Positions 41,510 through 50,818 of a stretch of 64,000 nt of DNA are shown here, piece after piece; position 1 is the first letter of the stretch; every line of letters begins with the position of its first letter. The notes beneath the pieces were generated by a model. The model had not been told where the DNA came from. It saw nothing but the letters and a program-made list of their open reading frames with translations, and did not search any database. Source of the DNA: CADCTB01 sp963768975 (lineage in GTDB: Bacteria; Actinomycetota; Acidimicrobiia; Acidimicrobiales; AC-14); assembly GCA_963768975.1 (NCBI GenBank), contig CAVYKB010000003.1, positions 1 through 64,000 of the forward strand, given 5' to 3'. A program made the position numbers and the translations under genes.

Positions 41510-43006
41510 TTAACCACTGGGATGGACCAGATCCACTTCGGGCAGCTCGTCGGGGACGACGGCTTGGGGGACCGGCAGCGGGTACTTGCCGGTGAGGCAG
41601 GCGTCGCAGAAGCCGCGGCTGGCGACGCCGGTGGCGGTGACCAGCCGGTCCAGGTCCAGGTAGGCCAGGCTGTCGCAGGCCAGATAGTCCCGGATCTCCG
41701 AGACGGTGAGGTTGGCGGCGATCAGCTCGCCGCGGGTGCCGGTGTCCATGCCGAAGTAGCACGGCCAGCGGTACGGCGGGGAGGAGATGCGCAGATGGAT
41801 CTCGGCGGCGCCGGCCTCCCGCAGCATGGCGACGACCGCCCGGGTGCTGGTGCCGCGCACGATGGAGTCGTCGATGACCACGAGCCGCTTGCCGGCGATG
41901 TTCTCCCGGATGGGGTTGAACTTCATGCGCACGCTCTGGGTGCGCTGATCCTGGCCCGGGGCGATGAACGTGCGGCCGATGTAGCGGTTGCGGACGAGGC
42001 CGTGGCCGAAGGGGATGCCGCTGCGCCGCGCGTAGCCCTCCGCCGCGGGGATGCCCGACTCCGGCACGGGCATCACCATGGCCTCACGGCCGCCCGGGTC
42101 GGCAGGCAGGGGCGACTGCTCGGCCAGTGCCTCGCCCATGTGCTGGCGGGCGGTGTGCACCGTCTGGCCGTACAGCCGGCTGTCGGGCCGGGCGAAGTAG
42201 ACGAACTCGAAGAGGCAGAGCTTGGGCTCGATGCGCTGCGGGTCGAACGGGCGGAGGGAGCGGGTGCCGGTGGCATCGATGACCACCATTTCGCCGGGGT
42301 CCAGCTCCCGCACGAAGTGGGCCCCCACGATGTCGAGGCCGGTGGTCTCCGAGGAGAGGACCCAGCCGTTGTCGAGCCGGCCCAGGCACAGGGGGCGGAA
42401 CCCGTTGGGGTCGCGCACGCCCACGACGTGGGAGTCGTCCATGAGCACGAGCGAGAAGGCGCCCTCCAGCTTCGGCAGGACGTCGAGGAGCGCCCGCTCG
42501 AGGTCACGGTCGTCGCTGCGGGCGCCCGGGCCGGCGGCCTGCATGGCGTGCTGGAGGAGCTCGGCGACGACGTCGCTGTCACTGGTCACCATGCCGGGCA
42601 GGATGCCGGCCTCCTCGGTGAGGGCCGTGGTGTTGGTCAGGTTGCCGTTGTGGCCCATGACGAAGCCGGCGTCGCCCGTCTCGCGGTAGATGGGCTGGGC
42701 GTTGCCCCAGTTGCTGGCGCCCGTGGTGGAGTAGCGGACGTGGCCCACGGCGAGATGGCCCTGCAGCGGGGCCAGGGTGCGGCCGTCGAAGACGTTGGAC
42801 ACCAGGCCCATGTCCTTGACCACGGTGAGGGTGTCACCGTCGCTCACCGCCATCCCCGCCGATTCCTGGCCCCGGTGCTGGAGGGCGAAGAGGCCGAGGT
42901 AGGTCAGCTGGGCGACCGGGTGGCCAGGTGCGTACACCCCGAAGACGCCGCAGGCCTCCTTTGGGGTGTCGTCGTCGCTGTCGACCTCGGCGGCGTCCAC
43001 CTCCAC
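41510..43006 (-). CDS. purF: Amidophosphoribosyltransferase
   Basis: First committed step: PRPP + Gln to phosphoribosylamine. About 498 residues. GTG 43006 gives an acidic propeptide of about 17 residues (VEVDAAEVDSDDDTPKEA) before CGVFGVYAPG; the Cys becomes the N-terminal glutaminase nucleophile after cleavage. LQHRGQESAGMAVSD, HLAVGHVRYSTTG, SSETTGLDIVGA, and the PRPP loop VVIDDSIVRGTSTRAVV. Cys in FGMDTGTR context and FCDACLTGKYP suggest the B. subtilis-type Fe-S cluster ligands are at least partly kept. 202 bases separate it from purL. Confidence 0.95.
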   Translation of the reverse strand: MEVDAAEVDSDDDTPKEACGVFGVYAPGHPVAQLTYLGLFALQHRGQESAGMAVSDGDTLTVVKDMGLVSNVFDGRTLAPLQGHLAVGHVRYSTTGASNWGNAQPIYRETGDAGFVMGHNGNLTNTTALTEEAGILPGMVTSDSDVVAELLQHAMQAAGPGARSDDRDLERALLDVLPKLEGAFSLVLMDDSHVVGVRDPNGFRPLCLGRLDNGWVLSSETTGLDIVGAHFVRELDPGEMVVIDATGTRSLRPFDPQRIEPKLCLFEFVYFARPDSRLYGQTVHTARQHMGEALAEQSPLPADPGGREAMVMPVPESGIPAAEGYARRSGIPFGHGLVRNRYIGRTFIAPGQDQRTQSVRMKFNPIRENIAGKRLVVIDDSIVRGTSTRAVVAMLREAGAAEIHLRISSPPYRWPCYFGMDTGTRGELIAANLTVSEIRDYLACDSLAYLDLDRLVTATGVASRGFCDACLTGKYPLPVPQAVVPDELPEVDLVHPSG

Positions 43007-43208
43007 TGACCCATTCTCACACAGGGGCGCCGCGTTCAAGGAGTTCCGTCGATGCTGAGGACGACGGACGACCATCCGGCGGCCGCCTATGCCGCTGTAG
43101 GCGGCTCCTCCCGGCTGCCGGCGGCAAGAACGGCCAAACGAAGGTCCCAATCGGTTCGACCTTGGTGGCCTCGACTCTCGCGCCGGGAAGTGGCACCGAC
43201 TTTGAGCG

Positions 43209-45407
43209 TCAGCTGTCGAGAAGCTGAAGTTTGGCGGGAAGATCGCCCTTCCAGGCGGCCACCGCATCGGCCAGCGGGAGATCCATCAGGCCCCGGACCA
43301 CGAGCCGGTCCCCGCCGGCGGTGCCGAGGGACGCGACGGCCACGCCGGCGGCGCCGGCCCGCTCGGTGACTTCGTCCAGGGCCGCCGGCGCCACGCAGGC
43401 GATGACCCGCGACGGTCCCTCGGAGAACAGGCCGGCGTGGCCGGCTCCGATCTCGACGTCGAACCCCGACACTGAGCGGACCGCCATCTCGGCCAGGGCC
43501 AGGCCCAGTCCGCCGTCGCTCACGTCGTGGACACCGTCGAGCAGCTGGGCGTCGACCAGGTCACGCACGAGCTGGCACAGGGCGCCGTGAGCGTCGGCGT
43601 CGACCGCCGGCAGCTCCCCGCCCCGGTGGCCGTGGGCGCTCTCGGCCCAGCGCGACCCGGCCAGGCCGGTGGTGGTGGCGCCGAGCTGCACCAGGTGGCT
43701 GCCGGCCCGCAGGTCGGCGCCGGGCGGGCGGCGGAGGAGCTCGTCGATCACGCCGAGGACGCCGATCACCGGCGTGGGATCGATGTCGACCCCGTCGGAG
43801 GAGTTGTAGAGGCTGACGTTGCCGCCCACCACCGGGATGCCCATGGCCCGGCAGGCGCCGGCCAGCCCGTCGACGGCCTCGGAGAGCTGCCACATGACCT
43901 CGGGGTGCTCCGGGTTGCCGAAGTTCAGGCAGTTGACCACGGCGAGTGGGCGGGCACCGGCGCAGGCGACGTTCAGGACGCCCTCGGCCACCAGCAGGGC
44001 GGTGCCGCGGCGGGGGTCGAGCGCGCACCAGCGGCTGTTGCTGTCGGTGGTGAGCGCCAGGGCCCTGTCCGACGCCGGCAAGCCCGGCGCCTTCAGCCGC
44101 AGCACGGCGGCGTCGCCCCCCGGCCCCTCGACGGTGTTGAGGAACAGCTGGTGGTCGTACTGGGACCAGACCCATGACGTGTCGGCCAGCCAGTCCAGGA
44201 CGGCGGGCCCGCAGTCGGCCGGCGCCGGCAGCCGGGCCGGGTCGTCCGCCCGGGCGGCCTCGAAGCCGGCGGGGACCTGCATGGGCCGGCGGTACTTCGG
44301 GGCGTCGTGGTGCAGGGTGCCCGCCGGCACGTCGGCCAGGACCTCGCCGCCGGGACCGTCGAGGATGCGGAGCTTGTCGCCTTCGGTGACGGTGCCCACC
44401 ACGGTGGCCCGCACCTCCCAGCGCCGGCAGATGTCGAGCACGGCGTCGAGGTCGGCCGGCTCGACGATGGCCAGCATCCGCTCCTGGGACTCGCTGGTCA
44501 TGATCTCGGCCGGCACCATGCCCGCCTCCCGCAGCGGGACCGTCCTCACGTCGACGTCCATACCCAGGCCGCCGTTGGCCGCGATCTCGCTGGTGGCGCA
44601 GCACAGGCCGGCGCCGCCGAGATCCTGGATGCCGACGACGAGATCGCTGTCGAAGAGGGCCAGGCAGGCCTCGATCAGGCGCTTCTCCTCGAACGGGTCG
44701 CCGACCTGCACGCTGGGCCGCTTGGCTTCGTCGCCCTCGGAGAACTCGGCGGACGCCAGCACGCTCACGCCACCGATGCCGTCACGCCCGGTGGACGAGC
44801 CGAGGAGGACGGCCAGGTTGCCCACGCCCTGGGCCCGGGCCAGGACCAGCCGCTCGTGGCGCATGACGCCGATGCAGGCGACGTTGACCAGCGGGTTGCC
44901 GGAGAAGCAGTCCCTGATCGACAGCTCGCCGCCCACGGTGGGCACGCCGACGGAGTTGCCATAACCGGAGACGCCGCTGACCACCCCCTCCATCACCCAG
45001 CGGTTCCGGGCACTGTCAAGAGGGCCGAAGTGCAGCGAGTCGAGCAGGGCGATGGGGCGGGCGCCCATGGTGAAGATGTCGCGGATGATCCCGCCGACGC
45101 CGGTGGCCGCCCCCTGGTACGGCTCGATGGCGGAGGGGTGGTTGTGGCTCTCGATGCGCAGGGCGACGGCGATCCCGTCTCCCACATCGACCACGCCGGC
45201 GTTCTCGCCGAAGCCGGCCAGCACCCACGGCGCCTCGAACGGCAGGCGCCCGAGGTGGACGCGCGACGACTTGTAGGAGCAGTGCTCGGACCACATGACC
45301 GCGTACATGGCCAGCTCGAGATCGTTGGCCGGCCGGCCGAGGAGGCCGGTGATGGCCTCCGCTTCGTCGTCGGTGAGGCCGAGCTCGCGATGAAGGGCAA
45401 GCGGCAT
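43209..45407 (-). CDS. purL: FGAM synthase subunit II (small-type PurL)
   Basis: 732 residues, the size of PurL that works with PurQ and PurS. WSEHCSYKSSRVHLGRLP, ALRIESHNHPSAIEPYQGAA (catalytic His), GARPIALLDSLHFGPL, VGVPTVGGELSIRDCFSGNP, LGSSTGRDGIGGVSVLASAE and DVSDGGLGLALAEMAVRS. ATG 45407 is the only likely start. Divergent from the small gene at 45473. Confidence 0.96.
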   Translation of the reverse strand: MPLALHRELGLTDDEAEAITGLLGRPANDLELAMYAVMWSEHCSYKSSRVHLGRLPFEAPWVLAGFGENAGVVDVGDGIAVALRIESHNHPSAIEPYQGAATGVGGIIRDIFTMGARPIALLDSLHFGPLDSARNRWVMEGVVSGVSGYGNSVGVPTVGGELSIRDCFSGNPLVNVACIGVMRHERLVLARAQGVGNLAVLLGSSTGRDGIGGVSVLASAEFSEGDEAKRPSVQVGDPFEEKRLIEACLALFDSDLVVGIQDLGGAGLCCATSEIAANGGLGMDVDVRTVPLREAGMVPAEIMTSESQERMLAIVEPADLDAVLDICRRWEVRATVVGTVTEGDKLRILDGPGGEVLADVPAGTLHHDAPKYRRPMQVPAGFEAARADDPARLPAPADCGPAVLDWLADTSWVWSQYDHQLFLNTVEGPGGDAAVLRLKAPGLPASDRALALTTDSNSRWCALDPRRGTALLVAEGVLNVACAGARPLAVVNCLNFGNPEHPEVMWQLSEAVDGLAGACRAMGIPVVGGNVSLYNSSDGVDIDPTPVIGVLGVIDELLRRPPGADLRAGSHLVQLGATTTGLAGSRWAESAHGHRGGELPAVDADAHGALCQLVRDLVDAQLLDGVHDVSDGGLGLALAEMAVRSVSGFDVEIGAGHAGLFSEGPSRVIACVAPAALDEVTERAGAAGVAVASLGTAGGDRLVVRGLMDLPLADAVAAWKGDLPAKLQLLDS

Positions 45408-45472
45408 AGGCGCAACCTACCGGATACCGGGTTTGGCTTGAAATCACTAGTCGAGGGGTAGAGAATCGCCAC

Positions 45473-45895
45473 ATGCCTGCAAAGATGAAAAGAGCACGGG
45501 CTCCGATGTCCGATTCCCACAAGGCAGCCTTGGCTGAAGGCCGTGAACAAGGGCGAGCCGTTCGCCGATATCTGGAGGCGATGGAGGCTCATAGGCCCAA
45601 GCGGGGCCGCAAACGAACGCCGGAATCCGTGCAGAAGCGGCTGGCCGCGATTGACGAGAGGCTGGAAAATGCCGATTCCCTCACCCGCCTGCACCTTGTC
45701 CAGGAGCGAATGAACCTCGTCGCCGAGCTGTCGTCCACGGACAATACGGTGGACATGCAGGCCATCGAGGACGAGTTCGTGGTCGCCGCCGCCCCCTACG
45801 GCGCGAGAAAAGGGATCACCTACGCAGCGTGGCGCCAGCTGGGCGTCGACCCCGGGGTGCTGCGCCGGGCCGGCATCAAGCGCGGCGGCGTGTAG
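45473..45895 (+). CDS. Conserved actinobacterial hypothetical protein inside the pur cluster
   Basis: 140 residues, basic and helical. MSDSHKAALAEGREQGRAV, HRPKRGRKRTPESVQKRLAA, NADSLTRLHLVQERMNLVAE and GITYAAWRQLGVDPGVLRRA. I recognise the general pattern as a widespread actinobacterial protein of unknown function; the Lys/Arg-rich N-terminus suggests nucleic-acid binding (inference). It is read against the pur genes: divergent from purL (65 bases) and abutting the purQ stop without a gap. Confidence 0.75.
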   Translation: MPAKMKRARAPMSDSHKAALAEGREQGRAVRRYLEAMEAHRPKRGRKRTPESVQKRLAAIDERLENADSLTRLHLVQERMNLVAELSSTDNTVDMQAIEDEFVVAAAPYGARKGITYAAWRQLGVDPGVLRRAGIKRGGV

Positions 45896-46594
45896 CTACG
45901 CCGGCAGCCGGCTCTCTGCCGGGGCGGGCAAACCGGCGGCCACCAGCAAGGATGTGAAGAGCCGGCGGCCGTCTTCCGAGCCGAGAAGCGGATCGCAGGC
46001 CCGCTCCGGGTGCGGCATCAGCCCGACCACATTTCGCCCCGCCGAGCACACGCCGGCGATGTCGTCCATGGAGCCGTTGGGGTTGTTCACATACCGGAGA
46101 ACGACCCGATCCTCGGCGCGCAATTCGGCGAGCGTCTCGGTCGAACAGGTGTAGTTGCCCTCGAAGTGGTTGATCGGCAGGCGCAGCACCTCGCCAAGCT
46201 CGGCGACGCAGGTGAGGGCGGATTGTGTGCTGGCCACGACCAGTTCACTTGGAGCACAGACAAATCGAGAGCCGGCGTTCTTCTGTAGCGCGCCGGGAAG
46301 CAGGTGCGCCTCGGTCAACACCTGGAACCCGTTGCAAATCCCGACGACGGGCCCGCCGGCGGCGGCAAAGTCTGAAATCGGGGCCATGATCGGGCTGAAT
46401 CGGGCGAGGGCACCGGGCCGGAGATAGTCGCCATGGGCGAATCCCCCAGGGAGCACCACTGCGTCGACTTCTCGCAACGACCGGTCGCCGTGCCACAGGA
46501 GGACGGCGCCGGCGCCCAGCCCCTGCAGGGCCTCCACCACGTCGTGCTCGCAGTTGGAGCCGGGGAAGACGACTACCCCGACGGTGACGCTCAC
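45896..46594 (-). CDS. purQ: FGAM synthase glutaminase subunit PurQ
   Basis: 232 residues. TVGVVVFPGSNCEHDVVEAL, VVLPGGFAHGDYLRPGALAR, nucleophile GPVVGICNGFQVLTEAHLLP (Cys), and GLMPHPERACDPLLGSEDGR (catalytic His/Glu). Supplies ammonia to PurL. 34 bases downstream of purS. Confidence 0.96.
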   Translation of the reverse strand: MSVTVGVVVFPGSNCEHDVVEALQGLGAGAVLLWHGDRSLREVDAVVLPGGFAHGDYLRPGALARFSPIMAPISDFAAAGGPVVGICNGFQVLTEAHLLPGALQKNAGSRFVCAPSELVVASTQSALTCVAELGEVLRLPINHFEGNYTCSTETLAELRAEDRVVLRYVNNPNGSMDDIAGVCSAGRNVVGLMPHPERACDPLLGSEDGRRLFTSLLVAAGLPAPAESRLPA

Positions 46595-46628
46595 TGTGTT
46601 TCCTGGTCGCTGCGCCGGCGGAGACTTG

Positions 46629-46874
46629 TCATCCGATCGTCACCTGGGTGTCTTCGATCACCGGGTTGGCCAGCATGCGCTCGCACAGGTCGTCGACCTG
46701 CTTGCGGGCGGTGGCCTCGTCGGCGGCCTCGACGGTGAAGCGGATGGCCTTGCCGACCCGCACGTCGGCGACACCGTCGAAGCCGAGGGCAGGCAGGGCC
46801 CGCTGGATGGTGGCGCCCGCCGGGTCGGCGATACCGGGCCGGAGCCGCACCTCGACGAGTACCGGAAATCGCAT
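46629..46874 (-). CDS. purS: FGAM synthase subunit PurS
   Basis: 81 residues. RFPVLVEVRLRPGIADPAGA, TIQRALPALGFDGVADVRVG and IRFTVEAADEATARKQVDDL. Bridges PurQ and PurL. ATG 46874 has GGAAGG eight bases upstream and is preferred to the GTG at 46883. Five bases after the purC stop. Confidence 0.95.
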   Translation of the reverse strand: MRFPVLVEVRLRPGIADPAGATIQRALPALGFDGVADVRVGKAIRFTVEAADEATARKQVDDLCERMLANPVIEDTQVTIG

Positions 46875-46879
46875 GGTCG

Positions 46880-47713
46880 TCACCTTCCGTCGCCGGCGGA
46901 GCGATCAAACGGCTTTCCGGTGAGGCGTTCGTAGGCCGACACGTACCTTTCCGAGGTGGCCTCGACCACCTCAGGAGGTAGCGCCGGCGCCGGCGGGCGC
47001 TTGTCCCAGTCCTGGGCCTCCAGCCAGTCGCGCACCGGCTGCTTGTCGAAGGAGGCGGGCGTGGTGCCTGGCCGCCAGGCGGACATCTCCCAGAACCGGG
47101 AGGAGTCCGGCGTCAAGACCTCGTCGCAGAGGGCAAGGCGGCCGTCGATCCAGCCGAGCTCGAACTTGGTGTCGGCGATGATGATGCCGGCGGCTGCGGC
47201 TCGGGCCGCCGCCCGCTCGTAGACCCGCAGGCTGATTGCCCCCGCCTCGCCGGCGACGTCCTTGCCCACGATCGCGGCTGCCTGGTCGAAGGAGATGTTC
47301 TCGTCGTGGTCGCCGACGGCGGCCTTGGTGGAGGGCGTGAAGATCGGGTCGGGGAGCTGCTGGGACTGCTGGAGGCCGGGTGGCAGGGGCATGCCGTGGA
47401 CGGTGCCCTGGCTGGAGTACTCCTTCCAGGCCGACCCGGACAAGTAGCCCCGCACGATGCACTCGATGGGGAGCATCTCCGCCTTGCGCACCAGCATCGA
47501 GGCCCCGTCGACCGAGATCAGGTGGTTGGGCACGATGTCAGTCATCTGGTCGAGCCAGAAGGCGGTGAGGCCGGTCAGCACCCGGCCCTTGTGGGGGATG
47601 GGCTGGTCGAGGACGACGTCGAAGGCCGAGATTCTGTCCGACGTGACCATTAACAGCCGGTCTTCGCCGGCGTCGTAGATGTCCCGGACCTTGCCGGAGT
47701 ACAGGAGGTTCAC
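46880..47713 (-). CDS. purC: SAICAR synthase
   Basis: 277 residues. LLYSGKVRDIYDAGEDRLLM, VTSDRISAFDVVLDQPIPHK, IECIVRGYLSGSAWKEY, LWD-like FELGWIDGRLALCDEVLTPD and SSRFWE. Ligates aspartate to CAIR. GTG 47713. 17 bases after purB. Confidence 0.95.
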   Translation of the reverse strand: MNLLYSGKVRDIYDAGEDRLLMVTSDRISAFDVVLDQPIPHKGRVLTGLTAFWLDQMTDIVPNHLISVDGASMLVRKAEMLPIECIVRGYLSGSAWKEYSSQGTVHGMPLPPGLQQSQQLPDPIFTPSTKAAVGDHDENISFDQAAAIVGKDVAGEAGAISLRVYERAAARAAAAGIIIADTKFELGWIDGRLALCDEVLTPDSSRFWEMSAWRPGTTPASFDKQPVRDWLEAQDWDKRPPAPALPPEVVEATSERYVSAYERLTGKPFDRSAGDGR

Positions 47714-47730
47714 CGCGGAAACCTAGCCGC

Positions 47731-49149
47731 TCACAGGATCGGTTCTGGTCGATATCCGGCCGCCTTGGGGTCGCGGGCGGCGAGTGCCTCGGTGCGGCGG
47801 ACGAAGGCGGCCACCTGGTCCGAGGCGGCGCCGGTGAAGGTGATCGGGTCGGCGACCGTGGCCGCCAGGTCGTCCCGGGTGAGGTGCAGCCGGTCGTCGG
47901 CGGCCAGGCGGTCGAGCAGGTCGTCGCCGGCGTCGGCCTTGTCCCGCCGGGCAAGAGCCGCGGCCACCGCGTGCTGCTTGATGATCTCGTGGGCCTGCTC
48001 CCTGCCCACGCCGGCCCGCTGGGCGGCGAGGAGCACTTTGGTCGTGGCCAGGAAGGGCAGGTCGCGGGCCAGCTCGCGCTCGATGACCGCTGGGAACGGC
48101 GCCAGCTCGCCCAGGACGGTCAGGAACCCCTGGTACAGGCCGTCGATGGCGAAGAAGGCGCCGGGCAGGGCCACCCGCCGGACCACGGAGTCCGACACGT
48201 CGCCCTCGTTCCACTGGTGGCCGCTCATGCCCGTGACCATGGCCAGGTGGCCGGACAGGACGACCGCGAGGCCGTTGATGCGCTCGCAGGTGCGGGCGTT
48301 CATCTTGTGGGGCATGGCCGAGGAGCCGACCTGGCCGGCGGCGAAGCCCTCGGTGACGAGCTCGAGGCCCGCCATCAGCCGGATGGTGGTGGCCAGCGAC
48401 GACGGTGCCGCCGCGGCCTGGACGAGAGCGGAGACCACGTCGAGGTCCAGTGATCGGGGGTAGATCTGCCCGGTGGAGCCCAAGGAGCGGTCAAAGCCGA
48501 GGTAGGTGGCGACCGCGTCCTGGAGGGATGCCAGCTTGGCGGGGTCACCGTCGAGCAGGTCGAGCTGGTCCTGGGCCGTCCCCATCGGCCCGGTGACGCC
48601 CCGGATGGGGTAGCGGGCCAGCAGGTCGTCGACCCGGGCCAGCGCGACCAGCAGCTCCTCGCCGGCGCTGGCGAAGCGCTTGCCCAGCGTGGTGGCCTGG
48701 GCGGCGACGTTGTGGGAGCGGCCGACCATGACCAGGCCGGCGTGTTCGGCGGCGAGGCGGCCGAGGTGGATGGCGGCGCCGAGCATCCGGTCGCGCACCA
48801 GCTCCAGCGACCGGTGGATCTGCAGCTGCTCGACGTTCTCGGTGACGTCTCGCGACGTCATCGCCTTGTGGATGTGCTCGTGGCCGGCGAGGGCGCAGAA
48901 CTCCTCGATGCGGGCCTTCACGTCGTGGCGGGTGACTCGCTCGCGGGACTCGATAGAGGCCAGGTCGACGTCGTCCACCACGGCCTCGTAGGCCTCGATG
49001 ACCCCGTCGGGCACCTCGACGCCGAGGTCGCGCTGGGCCTTGAGCACCGCCAGCCACAGCCGGCGCTCGAGCACCACCTTGTGGACCGGCGACCACAGGC
49101 CGACCATGCCCGAGGAGGCGTAGCGGGCGGCCAGGACATCCGGGATCAT
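47731..49149 (-). CDS. purB: Adenylosuccinate lyase
   Basis: 472 residues. Fumarase/aspartase superfamily; acts on SAICAR and adenylosuccinate. RYASSGMVGLWSPVHKVVLE, AGHEHIHKAMTSRDVTENVE, MVGRSHNVAAQATTLGKRFA, the flexible signature loop GSSAMPHKMNARTCERING. ATG 49149 overlaps the purE stop (ATGA). Confidence 0.95.
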   Translation of the reverse strand: MIPDVLAARYASSGMVGLWSPVHKVVLERRLWLAVLKAQRDLGVEVPDGVIEAYEAVVDDVDLASIESRERVTRHDVKARIEEFCALAGHEHIHKAMTSRDVTENVEQLQIHRSLELVRDRMLGAAIHLGRLAAEHAGLVMVGRSHNVAAQATTLGKRFASAGEELLVALARVDDLLARYPIRGVTGPMGTAQDQLDLLDGDPAKLASLQDAVATYLGFDRSLGSTGQIYPRSLDLDVVSALVQAAAAPSSLATTIRLMAGLELVTEGFAAGQVGSSAMPHKMNARTCERINGLAVVLSGHLAMVTGMSGHQWNEGDVSDSVVRRVALPGAFFAIDGLYQGFLTVLGELAPFPAVIERELARDLPFLATTKVLLAAQRAGVGREQAHEIIKQHAVAAALARRDKADAGDDLLDRLAADDRLHLTRDDLAATVADPITFTGAASDQVAAFVRRTEALAARDPKAAGYRPEPIL

Positions 49150-49586
49150 GTACTGGCGCGCCGTTTGTCGAGCTGCTCGGCCAGGCCGGCGTCGGTGATG
49201 GCCAGCATCTGGACCACAAGCAGGGCGGCGTTCATGGCCCCGTCGATGGCGACGGTGGCCACCGGGATGCCCCTGGGCATCTGCACAGTGGCGTAGAGGG
49301 CGTCGACCCCGTTGAGGGCGCCGCCGGACAAGGGCACGCCGACGACGGGCAGGGTGGTGTTGGCGGCGACCGCGCCGGCCAGGTGGGCGGCCATGCCGGC
49401 GCCGCAGATGACGGCGGCGTAGCCGTTCTGGCGGGCGGTGGCGGCGAACTCGGCGACGGCGGCCGGCGTGCGGTGGGCCGACATGACCCGCTCGTCGGCC
49501 TCGATGCCGAACTCGCCGAGCGTGGCGGTGGCCGGGGCCATCTTGGGCTGGTCGTTCGGCGACCCCATCAGCACTGCGACCTTCAT
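49146..49586 (-). CDS. purE: N5-CAIR mutase (class I-like PurE)
   Basis: 146 residues. VAVLMGSPNDQPKMAPATAT (phosphate-binding loop), ERVMSAHRTPAAVAEFAATA, VICGAGMAAHLAGAVAANTT and LYATVQMPRGIPVATVAIDG. Overlaps purD upstream and purB downstream by four bases each. A purK is not present next to it. Confidence 0.95.
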   Translation of the reverse strand: MKVAVLMGSPNDQPKMAPATATLGEFGIEADERVMSAHRTPAAVAEFAATARQNGYAAVICGAGMAAHLAGAVAANTTLPVVGVPLSGGALNGVDALYATVQMPRGIPVATVAIDGAMNAALLVVQMLAITDAGLAEQLDKRRAST

Positions 49587-50818
49587 CGACTTCCTTCCAT
49601 GGCGACGGCGCCGGCGGCGATGTCTGTGCGGAACTGCATGCCGGGCCACGAGATGCGGGACACGGCGTCGTAGGCGGTGGCGCGGGCGGCGGTGAGGTCG
49701 TCGCCCAGGCCGGTGACGGCCAGGACCCGGCCGCCGGCGGTGACGAGCCGGCCGGCGTCGTCGAGGGCGACGCCGGCCCGGAAGACCAGCACGTCGTCCA
49801 GCGCGTCGGCGGCGTCGAGGCCAACGATCACGTCGCCGGTGCGGGGCTGGAGCGGGTAGCCCTCGGTGGCGCAGACGACGGTGACCGCGGCGCGGTCGTC
49901 GAACGCCGGCTCGCTCTCGATGCTCCCGGAGGCGGCTTCCTCGAGCAGCTCGGCCAGATTGCCGGCGTAGCGGGGGAGGACGACCTGGGCCTCGGGGTCG
50001 CCGAAGCGGACGTTGTACTCGAGCACCTTGGGCCCCTGGGACGTGAGCATGATGCCGGCGTAGAGCACGCCCCGGTAGTCGATGCCCCGGGCCCGGAGGG
50101 CGGCAAGGGTGGGCCGCACCGCCCGTTCCAGCACCTCGTCGACCACGTCCTTGCCGGCGATCGGGACGGGGGAGTAGGCGCCCATGCCGCCGGTGTTGGG
50201 GCCGGCGTCGCCGTCGAGCAGGCGCTTGAAGTCCTGGGCGGGGGCCAGTGGGACGGCGCGCTGGCCGTCGCAGACGCACAGCAGCGACAGCTCGGGACCG
50301 TCGAGGTGCTCCTCGATGACCACCCGCCGGCCGGCGTCGCCGAAGGCCTGGCCGGAGAGCTTGCCGCAGACGTCGGCGGCGGCCTCGTCGTAGGAGTCGG
50401 TCACGAGCACGCCTTTGCCGGCGGCCAGGCCGTCGGTCTTGACCACGAAGGGCCCCGGGAGTTCGCTCAGGAAGGCCAGCGCCGGCTCCTGCTCGGCGAA
50501 CGCCCCGTAGCGGGCGGTGGGGACGCCGGCCGCCCGCAGCAAATCCTTCATCCAGGCCTTCGAGCCTTCCAGCTGCGCGCCCGCCGACCCCGGGCCGAGC
50601 ACCAGCCGGCCGGCGCCCCGCAGGTAGTCGGCCAGGCCTTCGACCAGCGGCGTCTCCGGGCCGATGACGAAGAGGTCGGCGTCGATGTCCTCGGGGCGCT
50701 CGCCGGTCGAGCCGGGGATGCCGGCGTTGCCGGGCGTGACGACCACCTCGGCGTGGCGGCCGAGGGCGACGGCGAGCGCGTGCTCTCGGGCCCCGCTACC
50801 GACGACGCAGACTCTCAC
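49583..50818 (-). CDS. purD: Phosphoribosylamine-glycine ligase (GARS)
   Basis: 411 residues. RVCVVGSGAREHALAVALGR, GPETPLVEGLADYLRGAGRL, FVVKTDGLAAGKGVLVTDSY, EEHLDGPELSLLCVCDG, QDFKRLLDGDAGPNTGGMGA and VLEYNVRFGDPEAQVVLPR. GTG 50818 directly abuts the purA stop (50819). Confidence 0.96.
   Translation of the reverse strand: MRVCVVGSGAREHALAVALGRHAEVVVTPGNAGIPGSTGERPEDIDADLFVIGPETPLVEGLADYLRGAGRLVLGPGSAGAQLEGSKAWMKDLLRAAGVPTARYGAFAEQEPALAFLSELPGPFVVKTDGLAAGKGVLVTDSYDEAAADVCGKLSGQAFGDAGRRVVIEEHLDGPELSLLCVCDGQRAVPLAPAQDFKRLLDGDAGPNTGGMGAYSPVPIAGKDVVDEVLERAVRPTLAALRARGIDYRGVLYAGIMLTSQGPKVLEYNVRFGDPEAQVVLPRYAGNLAELLEEAASGSIESEPAFDDRAAVTVVCATEGYPLQPRTGDVIVGLDAADALDDVLVFRAGVALDDAGRLVTAGGRVLAVTGLGDDLTAARATAYDAVSRISWPGMQFRTDIAAGAVAMEGSR

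Noticed and set aside
42990..43208. Riboswitch or attenuator in the 202-base gap before purF
   Set aside because: I see no purine-aptamer core or convincing hairpin pair; the gap is simply GC-rich.
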